Positions 37,341 to 46,082 are shown, numbered from the stretch's first letter. The stretch is DNA of 64,000 nucleotides from Thermovirga lienii DSM 17291 (GCA_000233775.1 CP003096.1:1390501-1454500); one strand, 5' to 3'. Numbers and translations are program-made. Notes: generated from the letters alone by a model not told the origin.

Positions 37341-37366
37341 ACTACACTTCTCGCCTACCATATCAT
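37338..37366 (+). promoter_or_regulatory. Promoter of folP-folK
   Basis: TTGACT (37338-37343) and TATCAT (37361-37366) are 17 bp apart, 34 bp before the folP start. Confidence 0.65.
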
Positions 37367-37400
37367 TCATTAAGAATGAACTAACATGGGGGGATTCGCA

Positions 37401-38612
37401 GTGCTTCCATACTTGATCAACATAAGATCCGACAAAGACCTCGTAGATATCCTAGAAAAAATCAACGCAGACAAAAGGTCTTTTCCCTATTTCCGCGCAA
37501 AAAAGGACACCTATGCCATTTTTTTGAGGGACGTAGATTACAGGGCTGCCAATGCGTTAAAACAGGAGATGCTGTCCCGGGGCGGAGACGCCATCGTTCA
37601 CAGGAACGTAATACAAGGAACCATCGATAAAAGCGACGTAGTACTTTTGGGAACAATAAGCTCCCTGGAAAAACTGGCGAAAAAGCTGGAGGCCATGCCA
37701 TATTGGGGACTTGAGAAAATCAAGGGCGAGCTTGAAAAATTTTTTCAGAATTTAGCGATTAAGGGTTGGAACATCGTCTTGGGTAGCGGGAAGAGCATAG
37801 AACTGAACGACAATACCCAGATCATGGGTATACTTAACATTACACCGGACTCCTTCTACTCCACTAGCCGTGCGATGGAGCTGGATGAATGCGTAAAAAG
37901 AGCATTTGAAATGAAGGAGCAAGGAGCCATAATCCTTGACATAGGGGCAGAATCATCCCGCCCCGGTTCTGAACCAGTACCAGCGGAAACGGAGAAAGAA
38001 AGGCTTCTACCTGTCATACAAAGACTCCGTAAGGAAGGTTTCGACCTGCCCATATCCGTAGATACAACAAAATCCGAGATAGCAAAAGCTGCACTCGGAG
38101 AAGGAGCGGACATAATCAACGATATCTCGGCAGGCATCTTGGACCCTGAGATCCTGCGCGTTGCAGCCCAGGAAAAGGCGCCGATAATTCTTATGCATAT
38201 GAAGGGTACTCCCAAAACTATGCAGCTTAATCCTCACTACAATAACCTTCTTGGCGAACTCCTTGACTTCTTCAAGGAACGAATGGACGCAGCTCACAAA
38301 GCAGGTGTAGATACCAACAAAATAATATTAGATCCTGGGCTGGGCTTTGGTAAAACAAAAGATCATAATTTAATGATATTAAAAAACTTAAAGGCTTTTG
38401 CTGGTTTAGGTCGTCCCATACTCATAGGCCACTCCCGAAAAAGCACCATAGGTGCAGTACTGAAAAAAGACGATCCCAAAGACCGTCTACAAGGCACATT
38501 GGCGATAACTGCCCTATGTGCTTGGCAGGATGTGCCTATCGTTAGGGTCCACGACGTTAGGGAAAACTACGACGTCGTAAGAATGATAAACGCAATAAAG
38601 GAGGTCAAATAG
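37401..38612 (+). CDS. folP: Dihydropteroate synthase with N-terminal extension
   Basis: FolP condenses p-aminobenzoate with dihydropterin pyrophosphate in folate synthesis. The catalytic barrel starts near residue 140: MGILNITPDSFY, GAIILDIGAESSRPG, DVTKS-like SVDTTKSEIA, and the C-terminal LIGHSRKS. About 135 residues precede it, an alpha/beta extension also seen in some archaeal and anaerobe enzymes; its role is unknown. A start at 37386 is possible, but GTG 37401 lies six bases after GGGGGA. It runs directly into folK. Confidence 0.92.
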   Translation: MLPYLINIRSDKDLVDILEKINADKRSFPYFRAKKDTYAIFLRDVDYRAANALKQEMLSRGGDAIVHRNVIQGTIDKSDVVLLGTISSLEKLAKKLEAMPYWGLEKIKGELEKFFQNLAIKGWNIVLGSGKSIELNDNTQIMGILNITPDSFYSTSRAMELDECVKRAFEMKEQGAIILDIGAESSRPGSEPVPAETEKERLLPVIQRLRKEGFDLPISVDTTKSEIAKAALGEGADIINDISAGILDPEILRVAAQEKAPIILMHMKGTPKTMQLNPHYNNLLGELLDFFKERMDAAHKAGVDTNKIILDPGLGFGKTKDHNLMILKNLKAFAGLGRPILIGHSRKSTIGAVLKKDDPKDRLQGTLAITALCAWQDVPIVRVHDVRENYDVVRMINAIKEVK

Positions 38613-39098
38613 GTGAGCCTCGTAGCCATAAGCATGGGTAGCAATCTAGGGAACAGGCTAAGTTCACTGAGGAAAGCCGTTTTACTTATAAAAAGTGAAG
38701 GGATCAATATTATAAAGACTAGCGATGTTTTTGAAACTCCTCCTTTCGGGGTTACCAACCAGCCTAGGTTCCTCAACGCCTGTATACTAATTGAGACGGA
38801 CATATCACCCCTCACCCTTTTAGAAAAACTTAAAAGAATAGAAAAACAGATAGGTAGAATTCAAAGATTCAAATGGGGGCCCAGAGAGATAGATTTAGAT
38901 ATCGTCTTTTACGACGAACAGATTATCAACGAACCTAGTTTAAAAATACCTCATCCCCACATGCACGAAAGGCCTTTCGTGTTGATACCACTAAATCAAA
39001 TATCCCCCAAATGGACACACCCCACTTTAAAAAAGACGGTAGAAGAAATGTCCAGCGAGTCTAATAATAGCGGCATTTTGAGGATAACAGAGCTATGA
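38613..39098 (+). CDS. folK: 6-hydroxymethyldihydropterin pyrophosphokinase
   Basis: FolK supplies the pyrophosphorylated pterin that FolP uses. The 161-aa protein has SMGSNLGNRLSSLRKAV, the loop ETPPFGVTNQPRFLNA and the signature KWGPREIDLDIVFYD. The GTG start follows the folP stop immediately, and a GGAGG within the folP end serves as ribosome binding site. Confidence 0.95.
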   Translation: MSLVAISMGSNLGNRLSSLRKAVLLIKSEGINIIKTSDVFETPPFGVTNQPRFLNACILIETDISPLTLLEKLKRIEKQIGRIQRFKWGPREIDLDIVFYDEQIINEPSLKIPHPHMHERPFVLIPLNQISPKWTHPTLKKTVEEMSSESNNSGILRITEL

Positions 39099-39125
39099 CT
39101 TTTTAAGATTACTAGGAGAGTTAAA

Positions 39126-39875
39126 ATGCGTATTGCCATCAAGAAAGGGTTTATTATTTTTATAATATTCATGTTGCTTTTTGCTTTAAAAAGTTCTCCG
39201 GTTATGGCCTACACGAAAATACTATCTGTCCCTAGCTCTCCCTTTTTCATCGTGGCAAAGTTTTCAAGGGGACTAGTAGAATCTGCCCACCTGCGAAGTC
39301 CTGCAGGAATCCAAAAACTCCTTCCCTTAGAGGGAAGCCTATTGGTAGGCCAAAGATACACAAGGTTTGATATGGACAAAGATATGATAAAAGATATCCT
39401 TTGGGTACTGACTTTCAGGAATCCCAACAACAAACAGAGAGGACTTCAGATGTGGGTCGGATACTCAAGTCGTCAGAAAACTATATGGGTAGATATTTGC
39501 CCTGTAGCAAGCACCCTTTGGGACACCTTGCCGGTAAGCTTAAATCTCCCAGAAGGTGTCCTCCCCTACATTCTGCCCCAATTACCCGGATATGATGGAT
39601 TGCCTCCTTTTGGAGGAGCTAAAACCCTGACTTTCATCTGCACCATCAAGCTAACCAATAACGGCCCCAAGTTCGTACCCCAACCTGAGGCCTACAGACA
39701 AATACTTAAAATAGCTGAACTAGTGGCAAATTCTGAACAATACCCGAAGCGTAGAGAAGCGTATTCCTACTTGATCAATGATTTCAAAAACCTCGCTTCA
39801 GGTATGCCACCAACCAGAGAAGCTCTCCAAAGCATCCAGTGGAAGCGAATCCTTACATTACATTGGAACAACTGA
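39126..39875 (+). CDS. Secreted protein of unknown function
   Basis: This is a 249-aa protein with a clear signal peptide (MRIAIKKG, hydrophobic FIIFIIFMLLFAL, cleavage near VMA-YT, residue 28). The mature part has no motif I recognise. It contains two stretches rich in Trp and Pro (KTIWVDICPVASTLWDTLP and PEGVLPYILPQLPGYDGLPP) and is likely beta-rich and globular. It lies 27 bp after folK and ends convergently with copZ. Confidence 0.6.
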   Translation: MRIAIKKGFIIFIIFMLLFALKSSPVMAYTKILSVPSSPFFIVAKFSRGLVESAHLRSPAGIQKLLPLEGSLLVGQRYTRFDMDKDMIKDILWVLTFRNPNNKQRGLQMWVGYSSRQKTIWVDICPVASTLWDTLPVSLNLPEGVLPYILPQLPGYDGLPPFGGAKTLTFICTIKLTNNGPKFVPQPEAYRQILKIAELVANSEQYPKRREAYSYLINDFKNLASGMPPTREALQSIQWKRILTLHWNN

Positions 39876-39893
39876 CAAAACTACACTTTCCCC

Positions 39894-40094
39894 CTAACCT
39901 TTTATGCTTGCTGGATAACCAGCATCCTCCAAGATCTCCATTACTTCCTCTGGCTTGTCGGTTGACACCTTTACTAACTTCTCCGATAGCAAAACCTCTA
40001 CGTCCCCGTAGCCAGCATCACTGAGGACCTGTGTAATGCGCCTAACGCAGTGCTCGCAGGACATGTCTGGAACAACAAAAACCGTCTTAGTCAT
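39894..40094 (-). CDS. copZ: Copper chaperone CopZ-like (HMA domain)
   Basis: This 66-aa heavy-metal-associated domain shuttles Cu(I) to the ATPase. The metal site is MSCEHC (Cys13, Cys16) in VVPDMSCEHCVRRITQVL. The start overlaps the copA stop by 8 bp (ATGACTAA), so both are made together. The GMTCxxC glycine is replaced by Asp (PDMSC). Confidence 0.88.
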   Translation of the reverse strand: MTKTVFVVPDMSCEHCVRRITQVLSDAGYGDVEVLLSEKLVKVSTDKPEEVMEILEDAGYPASIKG

Positions 40095-42294
40095 ATCTTC
40101 CTTCCCCCTTTATTCTCAACGAATTAATAACCACAGAGATGGAACTCAAGGCCATGGCTGCCTCAGCAATTGCTGGGTGAAGCAAACCTGCCATCGCCAT
40201 GGGGATGGCTATTGTATTATATAAAAATGCCCAGAAAAGATTTTGCCCTATTATTTTAAATGTACTTCTAGAGAGCAAAATTGCCTTTGCAACTTTAGAC
40301 AAACCGCCCTTCACTATGACAATATCAGCGTTGTCTATGGCAAGATCGGTTCCAGAACCTATAGCCACACCTACATCCGCTCCCTTCAGGGCGGCCGCAT
40401 CGTTCATTCCATCTCCTACCATCATTACCTTTTTCCCCGTTCTTTGCCAGGACCTAATTATATCTAGCTTTTCCTTGGGATGAACTCCAGCTTTAACTTC
40501 TCTTATGCCAAGTTTACTAGCAACAGCTTGAGCTGTTACGGGGTTATCTCCTGTTGCCATAACTATGGTTATACCCTCATCCAAAAGTTTCTTCACTGCT
40601 TGCCTTGAGTCTTCCCTTATCGGATCTTCTATCACCATGAAACCTATCAGGTTGCCGTTTTTATGGACCTCTACAACAGTTTTCCCTTCTTTTAGAAATT
40701 TTGTGTAACTATCAGCATCCTCAGGCTTACCCACTCTGTAGCTACTTCCTTCGTATTCGAAAAATATCCCCTCTCCCGCTTTTTCCTCCAAATTTTCCAA
40801 CTTAACGTCTCTTTCCCCTAGAGCAGCGATGGCTTTAGCCAATGGATGGTTAGACTGTTTTTCTGCAGATGCCACCACATCTATCTCTTCTTCTGGCACA
40901 GTGTGATATGTAACCGCAGGCCTTCCCTCCGTAAGGGTCCCCGTTTTGTCGAGCACCACCACTCCAACATCCTTAGTAGTCTGTATGGCCTCAGCGTTCC
41001 TTATTATAAGCCCCAATTTATAAGCCTCGCCTGCCGACGCCACCAATGCCATAGGAGTAGCAAGTCCCAGGGCACAAGGACAAGCTATAACCAGCGTAGC
41101 GACCAGCACAAAGACAGCAGAGGACATAGGGTCCTTAGGCACAGCAATCCAAGGAAAAACATGGCTTAACCTGGAAACATGTGCATATAAGGTATCGACG
41201 TTAAAGTACCAAATAAAAGACGCCAACAAAGCCAAAAAAACGATCGTGGGAACAAAAAACAAAGTTATTCTATCGGCCAGCGCCTGGAGAGGAATTTTCG
41301 CACCCTGGGCATCCTGAACGAGTTCTATCATCTTTGACAAGAACGTGTCCTCCCCCACTTTCGTAACCACTACCTTTATTGGACCGGTAAGATTGAAGCT
41401 CCCACCTGTCACAGATGAGCCTTTGGTCTTGGGGACAGGAATTGGTTCGCCAGTTATCATCGATTCATCTACAGAGGTGACTCCTTCTTCTATGATACCA
41501 TCCACCGGGATCCGCTCCCCAGGTTTAACCAGAACAACGAACCCCTCCTTAACTGCGTCCATAGGTACCATTACTTCTTCTCCATCCACTATAACCCTAG
41601 CTTCCCTTGCTTGAAGCTTCATTAGGGCACGAATCTCCTTGGTAGCCTTATCACGCAGTCTGGATTCTATGTATCGCCCCGTAATATGGAGGGCAACTAT
41701 CATGGCTCCAATGGCACCAAAAGAAACTATAGGAACACCTATCATTGCTAATGCAGAGGTAATCCATGAAGCTGTGGCCCCTAGGAAAATCAGCACATCC
41801 ATATTGGTATGGAAATGAGAAAGAGCGATCCACGCTCCTTTTATAGTGCCTCTTCCAGCATAGAATATGACTACACCACCAGCTAGGAACTCTATAACCT
41901 CAAAACGGGAGATATGAAAACCTAACATATGGAATATCATAGCTACAGAAAGGGGCAAAGTGATAGCTAAAGACCAAAAAAGAGCCCTGCGCGTCTCAAG
42001 ATAGCGTTTTTGTTCCACATTCTCCGAAGATTCTTGAGTGGCATCATAACCGACCTTTACTACAGCCCCTTTTATTGCTTCAAAGGTTACACCTTCTTCT
42101 GCGACGACAAAAGCAGTCTCAGTGGCTAGATTGACTGCAGCAAAATGAACACCCTCTACCTTTTTCAGCGCCCTCTCTACGTTCTTGGCGCAGGTAGCAC
42201 AAGTCATACCTAAAACTTTAAAAGAAAGTTTCACTTCTTTCGGCTCTTTCTTATTTGAAACCCCATTTATAGAATTCATAGAAGCATCATCCAT
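40087..42294 (-). CDS. copA: Copper-exporting P1B-type ATPase
   Basis: CopA pumps Cu(I) out of the cytoplasm. The 735-aa protein has one N-terminal HMA domain (Cys32, Cys35 in GMTCATC), eight membrane segments with the CPC metal motif in IACPCALGLATPMALV, the phosphorylation site DKTGTLTEG, the HP motif SNHPLAKAI and the hinge GDGMNDAAALKGADVGVAIG. It is followed by copZ. It is read divergently from the ArsF-like gene across a 104-bp region with a palindromic operator. Confidence 0.95.
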   Translation of the reverse strand: MDDASMNSINGVSNKKEPKEVKLSFKVLGMTCATCAKNVERALKKVEGVHFAAVNLATETAFVVAEEGVTFEAIKGAVVKVGYDATQESSENVEQKRYLETRRALFWSLAITLPLSVAMIFHMLGFHISRFEVIEFLAGGVVIFYAGRGTIKGAWIALSHFHTNMDVLIFLGATASWITSALAMIGVPIVSFGAIGAMIVALHITGRYIESRLRDKATKEIRALMKLQAREARVIVDGEEVMVPMDAVKEGFVVLVKPGERIPVDGIIEEGVTSVDESMITGEPIPVPKTKGSSVTGGSFNLTGPIKVVVTKVGEDTFLSKMIELVQDAQGAKIPLQALADRITLFFVPTIVFLALLASFIWYFNVDTLYAHVSRLSHVFPWIAVPKDPMSSAVFVLVATLVIACPCALGLATPMALVASAGEAYKLGLIIRNAEAIQTTKDVGVVVLDKTGTLTEGRPAVTYHTVPEEEIDVVASAEKQSNHPLAKAIAALGERDVKLENLEEKAGEGIFFEYEGSSYRVGKPEDADSYTKFLKEGKTVVEVHKNGNLIGFMVIEDPIREDSRQAVKKLLDEGITIVMATGDNPVTAQAVASKLGIREVKAGVHPKEKLDIIRSWQRTGKKVMMVGDGMNDAAALKGADVGVAIGSGTDLAIDNADIVIVKGGLSKVAKAILLSRSTFKIIGQNLFWAFLYNTIAIPMAMAGLLHPAIAEAAMALSSISVVINSLRIKGEGRYD

Positions 42295-42343
42295 CTAAGA
42301 CACCCTCCACAAAAGCTTGAGAATAAGCCTATAATCAAGTATG

Positions 42344-42372
42344 ATGATACCATGAATGGTATTATCACTCAA
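42344..42372 (-). promoter_or_regulatory. copA promoter overlapped by a palindromic operator
   Basis: On the minus strand TTGAGT (42367-42372) and TATCAT (42344-42349) have a 17-bp spacer. A perfect palindrome with arms ATACCAT and ATGGTAT and a 2-base centre (42347-42362) covers the -10 box and most of the spacer, a layout for repressor occlusion. It lies 37 bp upstream of the divergent ArsF-like gene and may control both directions. The regulator is not in the window. Confidence 0.7.
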
Positions 42373-42398
42373 ATTAGATAAGAATAGGTGATGACTTC

Positions 42399-42887
42399 AT
42401 GAACATAAAAAGATCAACGGGTTTGGTTTTAGTTTTATTCGCTCTGTTCTGCATGTTTAATGCAGGAATAGACTTATACAACTCTCTCTACAATGGAAGT
42501 GATACCACCACAAAAATGAGTTCCTCCTTTGATCATCTGCAAGAAAATATTGGCCCTTCGGCAAAAATATATTTCTTTTACGGCAATGGCAAATGTCCCA
42601 CCTGCGATGTAATAAAGGCATCAGCCATTGAAGCCATCAACGAAATCAAAAAAACATGCCCCAACAACTTAAACATTGTATGGGAAGAAATCAACATTGA
42701 AGAGGGCGAAAACGCAAAGTATATCACTCAATACGGCCTTTTTTCGACAACTGTGGTCCTTCAAAATCCGTCAGACCTGCAAGACTGGAGGCGCCTCGAC
42801 GATGTATGGGAACTTGCGTCGAACAGAGAACATTTAAAAAAATACATAAAAAATCAAATTATTGAGTTCTTAGGAGGGTGTTCATAA
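42399..42887 (+). CDS. ArsF-family thioredoxin-like protein
   Basis: This 162-aa protein has an N-terminal membrane anchor or signal (VLVLFALFCMFNAGIDLY) and a thioredoxin-like domain. The redox pair Cys66-Cys69 lies in FFYGNGKCPTCDVIKASAIEAI, the pattern of proteins named after Geobacter ArsF. The C-terminus ends with a lone Cys (GGCS). It overlaps the next gene by one base. In this context it could pass electrons to or from the CcdA-like partner. Arsenic involvement is not shown by the sequence, because no arsR or arsB is present. Confidence 0.75.
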   Translation: MNIKRSTGLVLVLFALFCMFNAGIDLYNSLYNGSDTTTKMSSSFDHLQENIGPSAKIYFFYGNGKCPTCDVIKASAIEAINEIKKTCPNNLNIVWEEINIEEGENAKYITQYGLFSTTVVLQNPSDLQDWRRLDDVWELASNREHLKKYIKNQIIEFLGGCS

Positions 42888-43573
42888 TGGAGGGCATAGT
42901 TCAGGTATTTTCTGCTTTGTGGCTAGGTATATTGGCATCCATAAGCCCCTGCCCTTTTGCCTCCAATCTTGCCGCCTTCTCGTTCATTGAGAAAGATTGC
43001 ACTAACCACAGAGAAGTTCTAAAGGCAGGTCTATCCTATACCCTAGGCAGGATAGCGACCTTCACTTTTTTGGGCTTCCTGATATCCCAAGGTACTTCTC
43101 ATATATCCATAATCTCCATGGCTTTACAAAAACATGGGAACATGTTTCTAGGTCCGATTCTGGTAATCGTAGGGGTTTTTGTTCTTGACCTCCTTGAAAT
43201 TCCTCCCTTGAAGATCACCTCTAGGATGCGAGCGTACAAATTCTATGTTGGAGGGCCAAAAAGCGCTTTCCTAATGGGCATTTTGTTTGCTTTGGCTTTG
43301 TGTCCTGTATCGGCAGCTTTATTCTTTGGCGGGTTGGTACCCTTAGCAGTGAGAGCGAAAAGTTATCTATTACTTCCGGCCACATTCGGTCTAGGAAGTG
43401 CTTTGCCAGTGAGCATAATGGCCCTCTCTTTGTCCATAGGTATATCGGCCTTCATAAAATCAGAGCAACAACTTCAGAGAATCCAAACCTGGGCAAAAAC
43501 GGTTACAGGATCTGCGATGATAATCATAGGCCTTTATTTTTGCTTTGCTTACAATCTAAAGATCATAACGTGA
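42887..43573 (+). CDS. ArsG/CcdA-like membrane protein
   Basis: This 228-aa integral membrane protein has about six helices. The first helix pair contains ISPCPFASNLAAFSF, and the fourth region has ALCPVSAALFFGG. These paired Pro-Cys-Pro and Cys-Pro sites resemble the DsbD/CcdA family, which carries electrons across the membrane, and the ArsG branch, described as an efflux permease. ATG 42887 is preceded by GGAGGG and overlaps the ArsF-like stop. It is probably one functional unit with the thioredoxin-like partner. Confidence 0.78.
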   Translation: MEGIVQVFSALWLGILASISPCPFASNLAAFSFIEKDCTNHREVLKAGLSYTLGRIATFTFLGFLISQGTSHISIISMALQKHGNMFLGPILVIVGVFVLDLLEIPPLKITSRMRAYKFYVGGPKSAFLMGILFALALCPVSAALFFGGLVPLAVRAKSYLLLPATFGLGSALPVSIMALSLSIGISAFIKSEQQLQRIQTWAKTVTGSAMIIIGLYFCFAYNLKIIT

Positions 43574-43675
43574 ATACGAACGAACTTACTTACGAAGAAA
43601 ATTTTTATTATAATATCTACGGTTAGCTTAGCTGTTTAGTTAAACACCACTGAGGACAATGGAGGTGTTGGATCC

Positions 43676-43846
43676 ATGAAAAAATTCAGATGTCTCCATT
43701 GCGGTCACGAGTTTGAAGTAGAAAGTGTATCGACAGGTCTCAAATGCCCCAAGTGCTTGAACAGGTTTGTAGAACTCGTGGAGGGGGAACCACTCAAAGG
43801 AAAACCTTGGGGCAGTAAAAGCTTCAGCGTTCCAAAAATAAAATAA
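43676..43846 (+). CDS. Small zinc-ribbon protein (56 aa)
   Basis: This small gene starts at ATG 43676 after GGAGG and ends TAA 43846. The product begins MKKFRCLHCGHEFEV and has a second pair in LKCPKCLNRFVEL, so four cysteines (CxxC...CxxC) form a zinc ribbon or rubredoxin-like metal site. The C-terminus is short and basic. It lies 102 bp after the ArsG-like gene with no terminator between, and a strong terminator follows. The function is unknown. Confidence 0.75.
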   Translation: MKKFRCLHCGHEFEVESVSTGLKCPKCLNRFVELVEGEPLKGKPWGSKSFSVPKIK

Positions 43847-43883
43847 GTCCAAAAGACAACGGACAATAGAATCTTGAAACAAT

Positions 43884-43915
43884 AATGGGCTGGTTGAAAC
43901 TTCAACCAGCCCATT
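43884..43915. terminator. Bidirectional terminator, zinc-ribbon gene and cstA
   Basis: A 15-bp perfect stem (AATGGGCTGGTTGAA/TTCAACCAGCCCATT) with a 2-base loop lies between convergent genes. The flanks are A/T-rich, but there is no long T run. Confidence 0.85.
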
Positions 43916-43937
43916 TATAGTCTCAGTATGTACTTAA

Positions 43938-45557
43938 CTATTCCGCCGCGCCACTTTCATTTGCGCTTGGTCCGTGACCTGACAGTGCGTCTTTCGCCTC
44001 CTTGACCAGCATTACAGCCAGTATAATCAGCAGTATGGATATCCCTGATAGAAGGGGATTCTTAATGTTGGCCTTTATCAAGAACAAAAGAGCCGCCATC
44101 GTGGTCGCAATCATGAAGAAGAAAGGATACATGGCGAAGGCGTTGTTCTTCTTAAGACCCAACTTGACCCAGACCGCCAGAGCCAAAAGGGCCAACGCCG
44201 CAACCAGCTGGTTGGAGGCTCCGAATACGGGCCAAATAAGCTTCCACGCAGGAACCCCACCGGTTTTGTAGTATAGAAGGGCCAAAGCAAAAACGACTCC
44301 CACCGCTGTAGCAACATAGCGGTTCACCTTCATATCGAAAAACTCCTGGAACTGATATCTCGCAAGTCTTGTAGCCGTATCCAACGAGGTCAAAAGGAAG
44401 GAATTGAGCGCCAAAAGACCAAGGGACGTTCCAACCTTCGGATTTATGCCTATCAATGAGGCGAATTGTCCAAGGCCCTTCCCGTAAGTAACGGTGGGTC
44501 CCCCCTTCAAAATGCCCCCCGCCATCATTACCGTGCCGATAGCTATAACCGCCACAACCCCTTCAAGAAGCATTGAGCCATACCCTACCAGCTTGGCATC
44601 CGTTTCCCTACGAAGCTGCTTAGAGGTGGTACCACTTCCCACAAGGGAGTGGAAGCCCGAGATAGCGCCGCAGGCCACAATAACGAAAAGCATGGGCCAA
44701 AGGTAAACACCTTCAGCGGGATTCACCCCCTTGAAGGCAGGAAGGTTAACTTCAAATTTGCTTCCAAATATCATACCTATGGCGCCCAGCAAGACAGAAA
44801 AATAAAGCATGTAGGAAGCTAGGTAATCCCTAGGCTGGAGAAGAAGCCACACAGGAAGAACTGAAGCAAAGAATATGTAGACTGTAAGAATGAGCCTCCA
44901 CGTGTTTTTGGAGAGAGCAAATGTGGTCTGAACCCATTCATTACCACTGGCAAAGAATACTGCACCTATGACTACAGGTACCATGACAACGGTCACGACG
45001 CTCAAGGATACTCCTCTTTTATATATCAGCACTCCAAAGAGCATGGCCATGAAAATGTAGAGGGTTCCAGAAAAAGCAACGGCAGGATCTGCAGCAAAGG
45101 TGCTTGCAGAAAGCTCCAAGAAAACCGCGACCACCAAAACCAAGGCAAGCCAAGTAAAGGTTAAGAACAATCTTTTGCCTTTCCGCCCTATCCACTTGTC
45201 CACAACTTCACCTACAGATAAGCCCTTGTGGCGCATGGAGGACACCAATGCTCCCATATCGTGAACTCCGCCCAAGAAAGCCGATCCAATCAAACACCAC
45301 AGGTAAGTAGGCAACCATCCAAAAAGGTTAGCTGCAGCTATGGGACCAACGATGGGGCCCGCTCCTGCAATGGACGCAAAGTGATGCCCCAAAAGTACCG
45401 CTGGGTGAGCCGGAACATAATCGACTCCATCGAAGAACAACTCGGATGGCGGCTTGTTGTCGTCGCTTAGGCCATAAACACGCGCCTGAAACCTTCCGTA
45501 AAAAACGTAACATAGAGCAAAAAAGACCACCGCTCCTATAAAAAGGCCAGCATACAT
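43938..45557 (-). CDS. cstA: Carbon starvation protein CstA family transporter
   Basis: CstA-type proteins import peptides or pyruvate. The 539-aa polytopic protein (about 15 hydrophobic segments) starts with the conserved LCYVFYGRFQARVYGL and contains HPAVLLGHHFASIAGAGPIVGPI and GSGTTSKQLRRETDAKLVGYG. It is shorter than E. coli CstA (about 700 aa) but typical of the short branch. It appears to be a single-gene unit. Confidence 0.93.
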   Translation of the reverse strand: MYAGLFIGAVVFFALCYVFYGRFQARVYGLSDDNKPPSELFFDGVDYVPAHPAVLLGHHFASIAGAGPIVGPIAAANLFGWLPTYLWCLIGSAFLGGVHDMGALVSSMRHKGLSVGEVVDKWIGRKGKRLFLTFTWLALVLVVAVFLELSASTFAADPAVAFSGTLYIFMAMLFGVLIYKRGVSLSVVTVVMVPVVIGAVFFASGNEWVQTTFALSKNTWRLILTVYIFFASVLPVWLLLQPRDYLASYMLYFSVLLGAIGMIFGSKFEVNLPAFKGVNPAEGVYLWPMLFVIVACGAISGFHSLVGSGTTSKQLRRETDAKLVGYGSMLLEGVVAVIAIGTVMMAGGILKGGPTVTYGKGLGQFASLIGINPKVGTSLGLLALNSFLLTSLDTATRLARYQFQEFFDMKVNRYVATAVGVVFALALLYYKTGGVPAWKLIWPVFGASNQLVAALALLALAVWVKLGLKKNNAFAMYPFFFMIATTMAALLFLIKANIKNPLLSGISILLIILAVMLVKEAKDALSGHGPSANESGAAE

Positions 45558-45611
45558 AATTTACACCTCCCGAAATTTGATATTAGCAAATTCCTGTTTA
45601 AAACCCCTTCT

Positions 45612-46082
45612 TTACTGGACATTCCCCCCTTCTACCTGAGATGTCACCTTATTGTAGATTTTAAAAGCGTTTCTCACAAGAACAGCCAGATCCGAAAATT
45701 TACGATGCACGTCATCTCCCTCAGGGCAGTAAAAAGAAACATCTATCCATCCTCTAAAGCCAAACAAGAAACTTTTGTGCAAAATCTTTTGATGACCATG
45801 TAATGGGTCGTTCACTACCATGAGCACCCTTTGGGTCATTACGTCGGGGATGGGCTTCCACTGACTTAGAATCTTCTGAGCAGAAGACAAACCGTTATGA
45901 GTGAAAACTACGTAATCATCAGCGTAATACCTCGCAATTTCTCCCATTAGCGAATCCTTCTTGAAGGTCACCCTGCGGTAAACCCCCCCAAGCTCTTGCC
46001 ACTGCCACGTTGAAAAACCATATTCCTCCCAAAAAAATTTTGTTTTCTCTAGTATCTCAATGAAAGACAACCTGCACTCCAC
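45612..46082 (-). CDS. Hypothetical protein, 156 aa
   Basis: This is a soluble protein with no signal peptide or membrane helix. It is rich in aromatic residues (FFWEEYGFSTWQWQELGG; ARYYADDYVVFTHNG). I recognise no family. It lies 54 bp upstream of cstA on the same strand, and the tRNA-Val is divergent on its 5' side. Codon use looks like that of its neighbours. Confidence 0.55.
   Translation of the reverse strand: MECRLSFIEILEKTKFFWEEYGFSTWQWQELGGVYRRVTFKKDSLMGEIARYYADDYVVFTHNGLSSAQKILSQWKPIPDVMTQRVLMVVNDPLHGHQKILHKSFLFGFRGWIDVSFYCPEGDDVHRKFSDLAVLVRNAFKIYNKVTSQVEGGNVQ

Noticed and set aside
40087-42294. Assigning the P-type ATPase to zinc or cadmium
   Set aside because: The CPC motif, the GMTCATC domain and the adjoining CopZ-like chaperone fit Cu(I) transport.
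42399-43573. Calling the ArsF/ArsG-like pair an arsenic resistance system
   Set aside because: No arsR, arsB, arsM or ArsE-type small protein is present; the neighbours are copper genes, so only the family resemblance is claimed.
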